A DNA stretch of 64,000 nt. Origin: Actinomycetaceae bacterium (GTDB lineage: Bacteria > Actinomycetota > Actinomycetes > Actinomycetales > Actinomycetaceae). Position 1 is the first letter of the stretch, and each line of letters begins with the position of its first letter. The position numbers and the translations under genes are program-made. The stretch covers positions 856,296-920,295 of the forward strand of contig JAUNUK010000001.1 of NCBI GenBank assembly GCA_030538185.1. The letters run 5' to 3'. Below are positions 40,346-49,698 of the stretch, one piece after another. Below the pieces are notes generated by a model. The model saw only the letters and a program-made list of their open reading frames with translations, did no database searches and was not told the DNA's origin.

Positions 40346-43300
40346 TTCCAAAAGATCTCGTCAACTGCTTTCCGTGCACGCCGTGCCGTTCGCAGATAGT
40401 CGTCGGCTAGGTCATTTTCAAAACCCCGCTTGTACCCCAACAGTTGTGCGACCACAACCATGGACTGCCCCATTGGTAACTGATCCAACTTCGGCCCCGA
40501 AACCCTGCCTACGCCCAAAACGGTGGCGGCACGAATCTGGCTTGCCAAGGTCCAGGCGTCCTCCAGACACACAGCCTGAGAAGCCTCGATAAGCCCGTGT
40601 GAGGAAGCGGCCCGCAAGGCGCCCAATGTCGAGGGGGTACGTAAGGCCGGTAGATCTTGGGCATGCTGGAGTTGCAGTAGTTGCACGGTCCATTCCACGT
40701 CAGCCAGTCCCCCTGGACCCAGCTTGACATGGGAGTGGGGGTCCATCCCACGCGGCAAACGCTCCGTTTCTATCCGGGCCTTGAGTTTCCTGATCTCCAC
40801 TAGTTCCTTCGGCTTCAACTCAGTTTCGTAGCGCACAGGGTTTATGAGATCGACGAATGCCTTGGCTAAGTCCAGACTGCCGGCAATTGGCGTGGCACGC
40901 AAAAGTGCCTGTCGTTCCCAAGGGGAAGCCCAACGCTGGTAGTACTCCTGATAGGAGGCAAGAGACCTGGTAAGTGCCCCCTTTTTTCCTTCTGGACGCA
41001 AAGAGGTGTCAACCTCCCAATACATTGGGCCAGGCGTCCCCAAGAGTGCTCGCACACCCGTGGCGACCTGTGTGGCCTCTTCAGCCGCAGCCTCGTCATC
41101 ATCCCCGATTGCCCTGTAGACAAAGATGACATCGGCATCAGAGGCATAGCCAGCCTCTGCCCCACCCAATCGGCCCATCGCCACGATCAGATGTTCGGCA
41201 AAACGCCCTCGGAAAAGTAGGGAACCGTTGGAGGGTTCTATTTGCAAATCACGTAAAGAAACATGGAGGGCTCCCGCCAAGGCAACCGCGCCCGCTGGGG
41301 TGATCATCGAGGCGGCACGCACGGGCCTGATCCCGTCCAAAACATCCAAAACTGCGCAGCGTAAGAGTTCTCGACGCCTAATGGCACCGACCTTGCTGGC
41401 TGCCGCCTTCGCATCCAGGTGCCGCGCCAAGGTCAGGACCATCTCTGCGTCCAATTCATCACGCGTGCGCGGTTGTAGGTCTGCGTCGTCATCCAGCCAG
41501 CGCACGGCTTCAGGCATGTCGGGGAAAGCCTGGGCGATATAGGGCGAAAAGGATAAGACCCGGGCAAGCCTTTGGGCAGCGGCCCCCGAATCGCGCAAAA
41601 GCCTCAAATACCAGTGGGTATCCCCTATCGTTTCTGAAACCCTACGAAACTCAAGGAGGCCTGCGTCCGGGTTGGCCCCTTGAGCAAACCAGCCGATCAT
41701 CACCGGCAACAACTGACGCTGTATTGCGGCCCTTCGGGTGACCCCTTCAGTCAAAGCAGCAATATGTTGTACGGCCCCGTTGGGGTCTCGATACCCTATG
41801 GCTGCTAGACGCTGGGCTGCCACATCAGGGCTTAGTGAAGCATCTTCACGGCTTAGGCGTGCGGTCAAAGGCAAGAGTGGCCTAAAGAAAATTTCTTCGT
41901 GCAAGTGGCGCACCTTGGCGCGCACATGCATCCACCATGCCTCTAAAGAACTGCCATCCCCCAGTTCCTCGCGGCTGATTGACCTGCCAAGCCTGCGCAA
42001 CTCGCCTTCATCCTTCGGAACCAGGTGCGTACGTCGCATCCTGAACAACTGGATTCTGTGTTCTAAAGACCGCAAGGCACAGTAGCAGTGTGCCAGTTCC
42101 CGGGCGTGATCGCGCCCGACGTAGCCGCCCTTGGACAGCGCCTCTAGGGCATCCAGTGTGCTCGAGGCTCGCAAAGTTTCATCCAGGCGGCCGTGTACCA
42201 GCTGCAAGAGTTGAACCGTGAACTCCACGTCACGCAGCCCCCCGGGACCCAACTTAAGCTCGCGATCCAGGTGTGCTCGCGGGATGGTCTCTTCCACACG
42301 CGCACGCATGGCGCGCGCATCCTCAACAAAGCCTTCTTTCTCAGAGGCTTGCCACACCAGCGGGTTCATGGCCTGCCAGTATTCGTATCCAAGTTCTGCG
42401 TCTCCCGCACAGGGCCTGGCCTTCAACAAAGCCTGAAATTCCCACGACTTTGCCCACTTCGCATAGTACTCTTTGTGCGATTCCAAGGTTCTGACCAGTG
42501 CGCCGTCCTTACCCTCTGGACGCAAGGCCATATCCAAAACCCACAGAGACGGTTCCGAACACGACACGGTGCACAGTTGGGCCACGTTCTTCATCAGCAA
42601 GGTGCCCATGTGAAGCGCAGTGGCCTCACTGGTTGCCGGCAATTCTTCTCGGTCATCAAGCCGCAGCCCCGGTGCCACAACAGCGATGACGTCCACATCC
42701 GAGATGTAGTTAAGCTCTCTGGCCCCCGTCTTGCCCATAGCGATTATGCTCAGTCTGACCTGTGCCGATGGGTCAATGTCTCTGCGCGCCAAGGCCAAGG
42801 CGGCCTCAAGGGTAGCATCTACCAGGTCACTTAGCAGGGCACCAATCGTAGTAAAACCCTCGCATGGTGAAGGCAAGGATAGATCCAGGGAGGCGATCCG
42901 AGACAAGTTAGACCAATATGCCCTGCGCAGATCTTCCACTCCCGCGCCAGGACCTGCCACCCAAACGCCCGGCACGTCTTGCCTGCCTTGCACGAAACTG
43001 GCCTCAACGGCTTCTAACATGGCTCTTTGCAGATCTTCAGCCTCTCCTATTGGCTCTGCCAAAGACGCGACAATCTCAGGATGAGTGAGGACATATTCCC
43101 CGTAGAACTGCGAGGCACCCAGTAAAAACAGCAGGCGTGAAAAGGTTTCCGGATCCCTTTGTAGCAGGTTAGGTATGTCGAGGGGCTCAACACCATCGCT
43201 GCTTGAGGCAGATTGAGCCAAGTACAGCAAAGACCGCAACGCCATATCCGGATCAGCTACAAAGGACAACTGTTCGAGGAACAACGCCTGTGCGTTGCTG

Positions 43301-43413
43301 TCTTGCAACCAGACCCAAAGTTGGGACAGAGCATGGAGCTCTGCCTGCCCTGTGGACAGGTCCTGTAGACCCGCCTTGACCAGGAGGGTCTTTAGGGAAA
43401 CTTCACGCGTCAC
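40342..43413 (-). CDS. glnE: Bifunctional glutamine synthetase adenylyltransferase/deadenylase
   Basis: This is a 1023-residue enzyme that adds and removes AMP on glutamine synthetase in response to nitrogen status. It contains two nucleotidyltransferase domains: GARELNYISDVDVIAVV (about residue 230) and GGAEAGYASDADVIFVY (about 760), each with the DxD metal site. Each is followed by the RPEGKDGAL/RPEGKKGAL motif and a PII-uridylyltransferase-like helical domain with KLGPGGLRDVEFTVQLLQL. Full length and both active sites are intact. It lies 31 nt downstream of a glutamine synthetase gene, as in mycobacteria. Confidence 0.95.
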   Translation of the reverse strand: MTREVSLKTLLVKAGLQDLSTGQAELHALSQLWVWLQDSNAQALFLEQLSFVADPDMALRSLLYLAQSASSSDGVEPLDIPNLLQRDPETFSRLLFLLGASQFYGEYVLTHPEIVASLAEPIGEAEDLQRAMLEAVEASFVQGRQDVPGVWVAGPGAGVEDLRRAYWSNLSRIASLDLSLPSPCEGFTTIGALLSDLVDATLEAALALARRDIDPSAQVRLSIIAMGKTGARELNYISDVDVIAVVAPGLRLDDREELPATSEATALHMGTLLMKNVAQLCTVSCSEPSLWVLDMALRPEGKDGALVRTLESHKEYYAKWAKSWEFQALLKARPCAGDAELGYEYWQAMNPLVWQASEKEGFVEDARAMRARVEETIPRAHLDRELKLGPGGLRDVEFTVQLLQLVHGRLDETLRASSTLDALEALSKGGYVGRDHARELAHCYCALRSLEHRIQLFRMRRTHLVPKDEGELRRLGRSISREELGDGSSLEAWWMHVRAKVRHLHEEIFFRPLLPLTARLSREDASLSPDVAAQRLAAIGYRDPNGAVQHIAALTEGVTRRAAIQRQLLPVMIGWFAQGANPDAGLLEFRRVSETIGDTHWYLRLLRDSGAAAQRLARVLSFSPYIAQAFPDMPEAVRWLDDDADLQPRTRDELDAEMVLTLARHLDAKAAASKVGAIRRRELLRCAVLDVLDGIRPVRAASMITPAGAVALAGALHVSLRDLQIEPSNGSLLFRGRFAEHLIVAMGRLGGAEAGYASDADVIFVYRAIGDDDEAAAEEATQVATGVRALLGTPGPMYWEVDTSLRPEGKKGALTRSLASYQEYYQRWASPWERQALLRATPIAGSLDLAKAFVDLINPVRYETELKPKELVEIRKLKARIETERLPRGMDPHSHVKLGPGGLADVEWTVQLLQLQHAQDLPALRTPSTLGALRAASSHGLIEASQAVCLEDAWTLASQIRAATVLGVGRVSGPKLDQLPMGQSMVVVAQLLGYKRGFENDLADDYLRTARRARKAVDEIFWN

Positions 43414-43444
43414 GGCCAGTGTCTTTCACAATTTACAGGCCAGA

Positions 43445-44776
43445 TTACATAGGTCGCAGGAAGCGCTGTAGCTCATTTAAGGTCACTTGGTTCCGGTAGT
43501 CGTGCCATTCGGCTTTTTTGGAACGCAACACATAGTCAAAAACCTGTTCCCCAAGTGTCCTGGCCACCAGCTCAGAATCTGCCATAAGGTCAATGGCAGA
43601 ATGCAAGGATGCTGGGAGGGCAGAGATCCCCAGAGCACGGCGTTCCGGATCGGATAGTTCCCACACATTGTCCTCAGCCTCTGGCGGCAATTCCATCTTC
43701 TTTTCTATACCGTCCAAACCGGCCTCAATAATGACAGCGAAAGCCAGGTAAGGGTTACAGGAAGGGTCCAAAGCGCGATATTCGATTCGCGCGGACCTAC
43801 GTAGTTCCGGTTTATAGTTTGGAACGCGTACGAGGGCGGAACGATTATTATGCCCCCAACAAATATATGAAGGAGCTTCACCTCCACCCCATAGACGCTT
43901 ATAGGAATTGACGTGTTGGTTGACTATCGCCGAGATCTCAGCGGCATGCGCCAAAAGCCCTGCAGTGAAGGAACGCCCCACATTCGATAACTGATACAGG
44001 CCACCTGGGTCATAAAAGGCATTGGTGTCGCCCTCAAACAGTGCAAAGTGCGTGTGCATCCCAGAACCTGGAGCGTCAATCATCGGTTTGGGCATGAACG
44101 TCGCCATCACGCCTTCACGAATGGCTGCCTCTTCCACGACAACCCTGAAAGTCATCAGGTTATCGGCTGCAGTCAAGGCATCCACAGAGCGCAGATCTAT
44201 CTCGTTTTGTCCCGGCCCGCCCTCGTGATGAGAATATTCAACCGCGATACCCATCTCTTCAAGCATGAGAATAGCCCGACGCCTAAAGCTGGAGTCCGAA
44301 CCGCGGACCACATTGTCGAAGTATCCCCCAAAGTCCTGCGGAACCAGGGGTTCAGTGAGATCTTCGATGGGCTTTAGCAGGTAAAACTCAATTTCAGGGT
44401 GAACAAAGACAGTAAATCCTGCCTTTTCAGCGCGCTGAAGGGTGCGTTCTAAGACTGCGCGGGGATCCATGCGGGCCTGGGTGCCATCCGGAAGGTGTAC
44501 ATCACAGAACATACGGGCGGATTCGTTATCGCTCCAGGGCAAAATTTGGAAGGTGTTGGCATCTGGAATCAGCAACATATCGGATTCATACAGCCGTGTG
44601 AAGCCTTCGATGGAAGACCCGTCAAAGGCCACACCTTCACTGAAGGCGCGTTCCAGCTCAGCTGGTGCGATGACAATTGATTTTAGGACGCCTAAAACAT
44701 CCGTGAACCACAAACGGATGAAGCGAATTTCCTGTTCCGCACAGGTTCTAAGGACATGTTCCTGTTGTTTATCCAT
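43445..44776 (-). CDS. glnA: Glutamine synthetase, GlnA2-like type I
   Basis: This is a 443-residue enzyme making glutamine from glutamate and ammonia. It shows FDGSSIEGF, the metal-binding EIEFYLL, GPGQNEIDL, GSGMHTHFALF and the ATP/Glu site NRSALVRVP. The length and the C-terminal region (NVWELSDPERRALGISALPASL) fit the GlnA2/GSI-alpha group. The Tyr that GlnE adenylylates in GSI-beta enzymes (NLYDLPPEE) is replaced: the matching position reads NVWEL. It precedes glnE. Start ATG 44776 is weakly supported by AAGG. Confidence 0.92.
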   Translation of the reverse strand: MDKQQEHVLRTCAEQEIRFIRLWFTDVLGVLKSIVIAPAELERAFSEGVAFDGSSIEGFTRLYESDMLLIPDANTFQILPWSDNESARMFCDVHLPDGTQARMDPRAVLERTLQRAEKAGFTVFVHPEIEFYLLKPIEDLTEPLVPQDFGGYFDNVVRGSDSSFRRRAILMLEEMGIAVEYSHHEGGPGQNEIDLRSVDALTAADNLMTFRVVVEEAAIREGVMATFMPKPMIDAPGSGMHTHFALFEGDTNAFYDPGGLYQLSNVGRSFTAGLLAHAAEISAIVNQHVNSYKRLWGGGEAPSYICWGHNNRSALVRVPNYKPELRRSARIEYRALDPSCNPYLAFAVIIEAGLDGIEKKMELPPEAEDNVWELSDPERRALGISALPASLHSAIDLMADSELVARTLGEQVFDYVLRSKKAEWHDYRNQVTLNELQRFLRPM

Positions 44777-44791
44777 ACCTTATACCTGGCT

Positions 44792-45742
44792 TTAGACACC
44801 GCGTTGGGTGGGGGGCAAGGGCGAGGAAGCCCCTGGAGTAAACCCTTTGGAGATGGATTCCATAGCCGCCGTTAGTTCTGCCGGAACAATCCAAAGTTTG
44901 GAAGAAGGACCATTAGCCAGCTGTGGAAGCATCTCAATATACTTGTAGCTCAGCAGCTTTGGATCTGCGTTACCCTGGTGAATGGCCGTGAATACTTTAT
45001 CGATGGCCTTTGCCTCGCCCTCGGCAACAGTGACGGCTGCCTGCGCTTGGCCCTCTGCCTTCAAAATGGCTGACTGCTTTGCGCCCTCGGCCTCCAAGAT
45101 CTGTGACTGCCGAATGCCTTCGGAGGTCAAAATCGCGGCGCGCTTATCTCGCTCAGCTCGAAGCTGCTGTTCCATGGCTTGTTGAATGGTGGGGGGCGGA
45201 TCGATGGCTTTGAGCTCTACCCTATTGACGCGAATGCCCCACTTGCCAGTGGCCTCATCCAGAACACCACGCAACTGTCCATTAATCTGGTCACGAGATG
45301 TCAATGTCTGTTCTAGATCCATGGTTCCAATAACATTACGCAATGTCGTTACCGTCAACTGTTCAATGGCTTGAATATAGTGAGCAATTTCGTAGGTAGC
45401 CTGAACAGGATCGTTTACCTGATAATAGATAACCGAATCGATACTAACAACAACGTTATCCGCTGTAATAACCGGTTGCGGAGGAAAAGGGACTACTTGT
45501 TCACGCAGGTCAACAACGGTTCTAACATTATCAATAACAGGGATCAACACATGTAACCCTGCATACATCACCTGATGAAACTTACCTAATCTTTCAACAA
45601 CCAATGCCTTGCTTTGAGGTACAACCCTCACGCCTTTAGCGATCAGAATAATGACAACGATAACTAATAATAGAGGAAGCACAACGCCTCCAATTAAGCC
45701 CCCTATATTAGAACCGGCTGAGTAATATGTTTCAAGCACCAT
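44792..45742 (-). CDS. SPFH/Band 7 (stomatin-like) membrane protein
   Basis: This is a 316-residue protein with an N-terminal membrane helix (GLIGGVVLPLLLVIVVIILIA, about 16-36), then the Band 7 domain (RVVPQSKALVVERLGKFHQV onward, with LRNVIGTMDLEQTLTSRDQINGQLR). A coiled region rich in Ala/Glu (QILEAEGAKQSAILKAEGQAQ) follows. It probably oligomerises at the membrane and works with the adjacent NfeD-like protein. ATG 45742 has GAGAGGAA upstream. The 5' half of the gene (about 45370-45740) is far more AT-rich than the 3' half. Confidence 0.93.
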   Translation of the reverse strand: MVLETYYSAGSNIGGLIGGVVLPLLLVIVVIILIAKGVRVVPQSKALVVERLGKFHQVMYAGLHVLIPVIDNVRTVVDLREQVVPFPPQPVITADNVVVSIDSVIYYQVNDPVQATYEIAHYIQAIEQLTVTTLRNVIGTMDLEQTLTSRDQINGQLRGVLDEATGKWGIRVNRVELKAIDPPPTIQQAMEQQLRAERDKRAAILTSEGIRQSQILEAEGAKQSAILKAEGQAQAAVTVAEGEAKAIDKVFTAIHQGNADPKLLSYKYIEMLPQLANGPSSKLWIVPAELTAAMESISKGFTPGASSPLPPTQRGV

Positions 45743-45783
45743 GTGTGTTCCTCTCAAGGGAAGTATCTAGTTAATCAATACGT

Positions 45784-46233
45784 TTAATGTTGTTCTTCGA
45801 TGGAGACAATCGCTGTAGCACCCTCGATGCGTTTTACTCTGCCAGTGTGCCCCACGGGAATATCTACAGCTTCGCCTGAGGATGTTTCTTCGGATTTGGC
45901 ACTCCAGATTTCTCCGCCGATCTTGACCTGTCCGCGCATACTATTCACTGGCTGAACAACAATGGCTTCCTGCCCAATTAGAGCGTGAACATTAGTGTTT
46001 CGGGGATCTTTTGGAAGGACTCGAGCCTTGACCCAAGGCCTGACCAGCACCAAAAGTAAAACCGACACAATCGCGAAAACGATCGCCTGAATGGCCAAGG
46101 AATCCGGCCAAATCGCTGAGGCCCCGGCGGTGGCCAGCGCCCCGCCTGCAATCATGAGAAAAATAAAGTCCGCGGTCAGCATCTCGATAATGCCCAAGAC
46201 CAATGCGATCCCCAACCAAATAAGCCAGCTCAT
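45784..46233 (-). CDS. NfeD-like membrane protein
   Basis: This is a 149-residue protein with two or three N-terminal membrane helices (MSWLIWLGIALVLGIIEML, then FIFLMIAGGALATAGASAI and a third ending VLLLVLVRPW) and a C-terminal OB-fold domain (about 85-149, GQEAIVVQPVNSMRGQVKIGGEIW). This short form of NfeD normally pairs with stomatin-like proteins, as here (41-nt gap). AGGAGGAG lies before ATG 46233. Confidence 0.92.
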   Translation of the reverse strand: MSWLIWLGIALVLGIIEMLTADFIFLMIAGGALATAGASAIWPDSLAIQAIVFAIVSVLLLVLVRPWVKARVLPKDPRNTNVHALIGQEAIVVQPVNSMRGQVKIGGEIWSAKSEETSSGEAVDIPVGHTGRVKRIEGATAIVSIEEQH

Positions 46234-46258
46234 CCTGTCTCCTCCTGCCAGTTCCAGA

Positions 46259-47050
46259 CTACGACATATGCGGCGATCGCGCCCACCAGCGCCCGTCTGC
46301 ACTCCCCACTTGTAGAGGGAGGCCAAACACTTCACTCAGATTCTCGGATGTCAACACCTGAGCTATCTCTCCTGCGGCGAAAATCTTTCCGTCTTTCATG
46401 ATCATGGCGTGTGTAAATCCTCTGGGAATCTGTTCAAGGTGGTGAGTCACCATCACCATGACAGGCGAAGATGGTACCGCGGCAAGTTCTGCCAAGCCTT
46501 GTAGTAAAAGCTCGCGCCCCCCAAGATCGAGGGCCGATGCAGGTTCATCCAAAATCAGCATCTCCGGATCGATCATGAGTGCGCGAGCCACCATGACCCT
46601 GTGTTTCTCGCCTTGCGATAAGGTGCCGAAACGGCGTTCTTCGAGGTGGTCAACCTCAAACATCTGGGTCAAAGACTTAGCGCGGGAAAAATCCTTAGCC
46701 TCATAGGTTTCGCGCCAGGTTGCGGTCATGCCGTAACTAGCTGTCAAGACCGCACGTAAGACACGCTCATCCGAGGGGATCTGCGCAGAAAGCGCTGGAG
46801 ACGTATAGCCGACCCTCTGGCGGATCTCTGCTATTTCGGTGCGCCCCAATGTTTCACCCAGGATCTCAACTGTGCCTCTCGAGGGGTAAAGCCTTCCCGC
46901 CAAAAGGTCAATCAGCGTGGTTTTCCCCGCACCATTGGGCCCGATGACAACCCAGTGCTGCCCTTCTTCTACCTGCCAATTAACAGATGTGAGAATATCG
47001 GTTTTCCCGCGCCACAAACTGACATCACTTACTGTCGCTACGATCGTCAC
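46259..47050 (-). CDS. ABC transporter ATP-binding protein
   Basis: This is a 263-residue single ATPase domain with Walker A GPNGAGKTT, signature LSQGEKHRVMVARAL, Walker B MLILDEPASALD and H-loop VTHHLEQI. The ending resembles the ModF/iron-type stand-alone ATPases. No permease is adjacent. It precedes the NfeD-like gene by 25 nt on the same strand, which may be cotranscribed. Partner and substrate are unknown. Confidence 0.88.
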   Translation of the reverse strand: MTIVATVSDVSLWRGKTDILTSVNWQVEEGQHWVVIGPNGAGKTTLIDLLAGRLYPSRGTVEILGETLGRTEIAEIRQRVGYTSPALSAQIPSDERVLRAVLTASYGMTATWRETYEAKDFSRAKSLTQMFEVDHLEERRFGTLSQGEKHRVMVARALMIDPEMLILDEPASALDLGGRELLLQGLAELAAVPSSPVMVMVTHHLEQIPRGFTHAMIMKDGKIFAAGEIAQVLTSENLSEVFGLPLQVGSADGRWWARSPHMS

Positions 47051-47086
47051 TGAAGTCCGTTTCTACATCCTTGGGCTTGTCCTGTT

Positions 47087-48310
47087 CTAGGCCAAGATTT
47101 GCTCGTACACCTTCATCGTACGCTCACCAATAGAGGTCCAAGTGAAGTGTTCTTCGGCGCGTTTCCTACCTGCCTCGCCCATCTGCTTTGCCAAGGCAGG
47201 GTCTTGCAGCACTTTGGTCAAGCGTTCGGCCAAATCTCGCTGGAAGACCTCAGGATGTATGGGGGTTCCTGTTCCATCTTGCAGTTGTTCAATCGGTACC
47301 AGGTAACCAGTTTCCCCGTCCACAATGACATCTGGAATCCCGCCTGTTGCTGAACCCACGACGGGTAAAGATAAGGCCATAGCCTCGAGATTTACAATAC
47401 CGAGAGGCTCATAGACCGATGGGGTAACAAATACAGTTGAGGCAGTTTCAAGGGCTATGACATCTTCACGTGGCAACATGTCAGGAATCAAGACCACACC
47501 TGTTCGTGTCTCTTGAAGTTCTGCCACCAAACCTTCGACTTCCTTGGCAATGGCAGGGGTGTCGGGAGCGCCCGCGCACAAGATGACCTGTGCATCCTTG
47601 GGAATATCGCGCAGGGCACGCAATAGATACGGCAGACCTTTTTGACGGGTCACGCGCCCAACAAATATGACTGTGGGCCGAGACGGGTCTAGGTTATAGC
47701 GCGCCAACACGGCTTTTTGGTGTTCCAGTTCCGCTTCACTTTCAGGACGTTTCCACAAGTCAAGGTCGATGCCATTGTGGACCACGTGAACCCTGGCAGG
47801 ATCAATGGCCGGGTAGGAACGCAATATGTCGTCGCGCATGCCATTGGACACTGCCACTACCCCAGCTGCTGCCTCGTAGGCTGTTTTTTCTGCCCAGGAA
47901 GAAATCCGGTACCCACCGCCCAGTTGCTCAGCCTTCCACGGACGCAATGGTTCTAGCGAATGGGCTGATAAAACGTGGGGAATATCGTTTAGTAACGAAG
48001 CCCAATGGCCGGCCATATTGGCATACCAGGTATGTGAGTGAACCAGGTCAGCGCCCTCGGTATTGCCGGCTATTTGCAGATCGACACCGAGCGTTTGAAT
48101 AGCCGCATTGGCCTTAGACAGCTCAGCAACCTCGGGATAGCCTGTCACACCGGGATCTGCCCCTTCGGTTGCAGGTGCCCTGGGGCCATCAAAACAGTGA
48201 ACCCTCACGTCACACAGTGGCCGAAGCACCTTCGCCAGCTCGGTCACATGTACCCCTGCGCCCCCATAAACCTTAGGGGGATACTCACGACTAATCAGAT
48301 CGACTCGCAT
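47087..48310 (-). CDS. glgA: Glycogen synthase, actinobacterial GT4 type
   Basis: This is a 407-residue glucosyltransferase. The N-terminus MRVDLISREYPPKVYGGAGVHVTEL and the motifs VGRVTRQKGLPYLL and EPLGIVNLEAMALSLPVVGSATGG mark the GT4 glycogen synthase found in corynebacteria and relatives. In mycobacteria the equivalent (GlgM) makes maltose 1-phosphate, so the acceptor is not fixed by sequence. GAAGGG lies before ATG 48310, and an extension to 48403 has no support. It is divergent from glgC across 105 bp. Confidence 0.93.
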   Translation of the reverse strand: MRVDLISREYPPKVYGGAGVHVTELAKVLRPLCDVRVHCFDGPRAPATEGADPGVTGYPEVAELSKANAAIQTLGVDLQIAGNTEGADLVHSHTWYANMAGHWASLLNDIPHVLSAHSLEPLRPWKAEQLGGGYRISSWAEKTAYEAAAGVVAVSNGMRDDILRSYPAIDPARVHVVHNGIDLDLWKRPESEAELEHQKAVLARYNLDPSRPTVIFVGRVTRQKGLPYLLRALRDIPKDAQVILCAGAPDTPAIAKEVEGLVAELQETRTGVVLIPDMLPREDVIALETASTVFVTPSVYEPLGIVNLEAMALSLPVVGSATGGIPDVIVDGETGYLVPIEQLQDGTGTPIHPEVFQRDLAERLTKVLQDPALAKQMGEAGRKRAEEHFTWTSIGERTMKVYEQILA

Positions 48311-48403
48311 GTTTTTCCCTTCACCCTTGTCTTTGAAACACCATCCTCCCATGTTTAGGGTAGCGAAAAGTGGCAACCACCACACACAAGACAGAAAATT
48401 CAA

Positions 48404-48409
48404 TACCCT
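48404..48409 (+). promoter_or_regulatory. -10 element of a leaderless glgC transcript
   Basis: TACCCT lies six bases before ATG 48416 and no ribosome site is present, so transcription probably begins at the A of the start codon. Confidence 0.45.
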
Positions 48410-48415
48410 AGTGTC

Positions 48416-49651
48416 ATGGTCAATCCCAAAGTCTTAGCTATTGTGCTCGCTGGGGGCGAAGGCAAGCGCCTCATGCCCCTCACCTTGGACCGCGCCAAGC
48501 CCGCTGTCCCCTTCGGCGGACACTTCCGCTTGATTGATTTCGCTCTATCCAACCTGGTTAATTCTGGCTTCCTCACGGCCGTAGTCTTAACCCAATACAA
48601 ATCACATTCCTTGGATAAGCACGTCACAACAACGTGGCGTATGTCGACGCTACTAGGCAACTATGTAGCACCCGTCCCCGCACAGCAGCGCACAGGCAAG
48701 CACTGGTTCATGGGCTCTGCCGATGCCATTTATCAATCACTCAATATCGTGCGTGATGAAAAGCCCGATTATTTGGTTATCACCGGGGCAGACAATATCT
48801 ACCGAATGGACTTCTCACAGATGTTAGATTTCCATATCGAGCAAGGTCGGCCTTGTACCGTCGCGGGCATCCGCCAACCTCTATCATTGGCTTCCTCTTT
48901 TGGGGTTATCGAGGGCGAGGACGGAAAGATCATGGCCTTCCGTGAAAAGCCACTGGATGCCAAGGGCCTGCCTGACGCACCTGATCAGGTTTTAGCCTCA
49001 ATGGGTAACTATATTTTCAACACCGATGCCCTTGTTGCAGCCCTTGAGCATGATGCCGACGACGTCAATTCCAAACACGATATGGGGGGCGACATCGTTC
49101 CCTACTTTGTCAATCGTGGTGAGGCATCCGTCTACGACTTCATCGATAACAAGGTGCCAGGTTCAAATGACAGGGACAAAGATTATTGGCGCGACGTCGG
49201 TACTCTCGATGCTTTCTACGATGCCAATATGGATTTGATATCGGTTCACCCCGTGTTCAACCTGTATAACCTGGACTGGCCAACCTACACGGCAGTCAAA
49301 GGTTGGTTGCCTCCCGCTAAGTTCGTCTACGGGGATGATGGCAGGACTGGACACGCCATTGACTCTTTCGTTTCCCCCGGGGTCATCATCTCTGGCGGAG
49401 AGGTACGCCGCTCGATTCTTTCTCCTGGTGTGCGAGTACATTCTTGGGCAAAGGTCGATGGATCTGTCCTGATGGACGGGGTCATTGTCAACCGAAATGC
49501 CGTCGTTGATAGAGCAATCCTGGACAAGAACGTCGTCGTCGAAGAGGGCGCGACTGTGGGCGTAGATCTTGAAAAGGATACCGAGCGCGGTTTCTATGTG
49601 ACTGACTCGGGCATCACGGTTGTCCCCAAGGGAGCCCGTGTCCCCGTCTAA
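48416..49651 (+). CDS. glgC: Glucose-1-phosphate adenylyltransferase
   Basis: This enzyme makes ADP-glucose, the committed step of glycogen synthesis. It has 411 residues. Visible are [25 protein letters not shown] (nucleotide binding and allosteric Lys/Arg), [19 protein letters not shown], the DHxxxMD-like ADNIYRMDF region, SMGNYIFN and FREKP. The C-terminal left-handed beta-helix with hexapeptide repeats includes [26 protein letters not shown]. It is divergent from glgA. An intrinsic-looking hairpin follows. Confidence 0.96.
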   Translation: MVNPKVLAIVLAGGEGKRLMPLTLDRAKPAVPFGGHFRLIDFALSNLVNSGFLTAVVLTQYKSHSLDKHVTTTWRMSTLLGNYVAPVPAQQRTGKHWFMGSADAIYQSLNIVRDEKPDYLVITGADNIYRMDFSQMLDFHIEQGRPCTVAGIRQPLSLASSFGVIEGEDGKIMAFREKPLDAKGLPDAPDQVLASMGNYIFNTDALVAALEHDADDVNSKHDMGGDIVPYFVNRGEASVYDFIDNKVPGSNDRDKDYWRDVGTLDAFYDANMDLISVHPVFNLYNLDWPTYTAVKGWLPPAKFVYGDDGRTGHAIDSFVSPGVIISGGEVRRSILSPGVRVHSWAKVDGSVLMDGVIVNRNAVVDRAILDKNVVVEEGATVGVDLEKDTERGFYVTDSGITVVPKGARVPV

Positions 49652-49657
49652 AACGTC

Positions 49658-49685
49658 TTGTGGGCCCACTGCGGTGGGCCCACAA
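49658..49685. terminator. Bidirectional hairpin between glgC and the 49699 gene
   Basis: TTGTGGGCCCAC and GTGGGCCCACAA form a perfect 12-bp stem with a TGCG loop, six bases after the glgC stop and 13 bases beyond the 3' end of the convergent gene. It can serve both transcripts. Confidence 0.85.
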
Positions 49686-49698
49686 ACACAATAAGACT

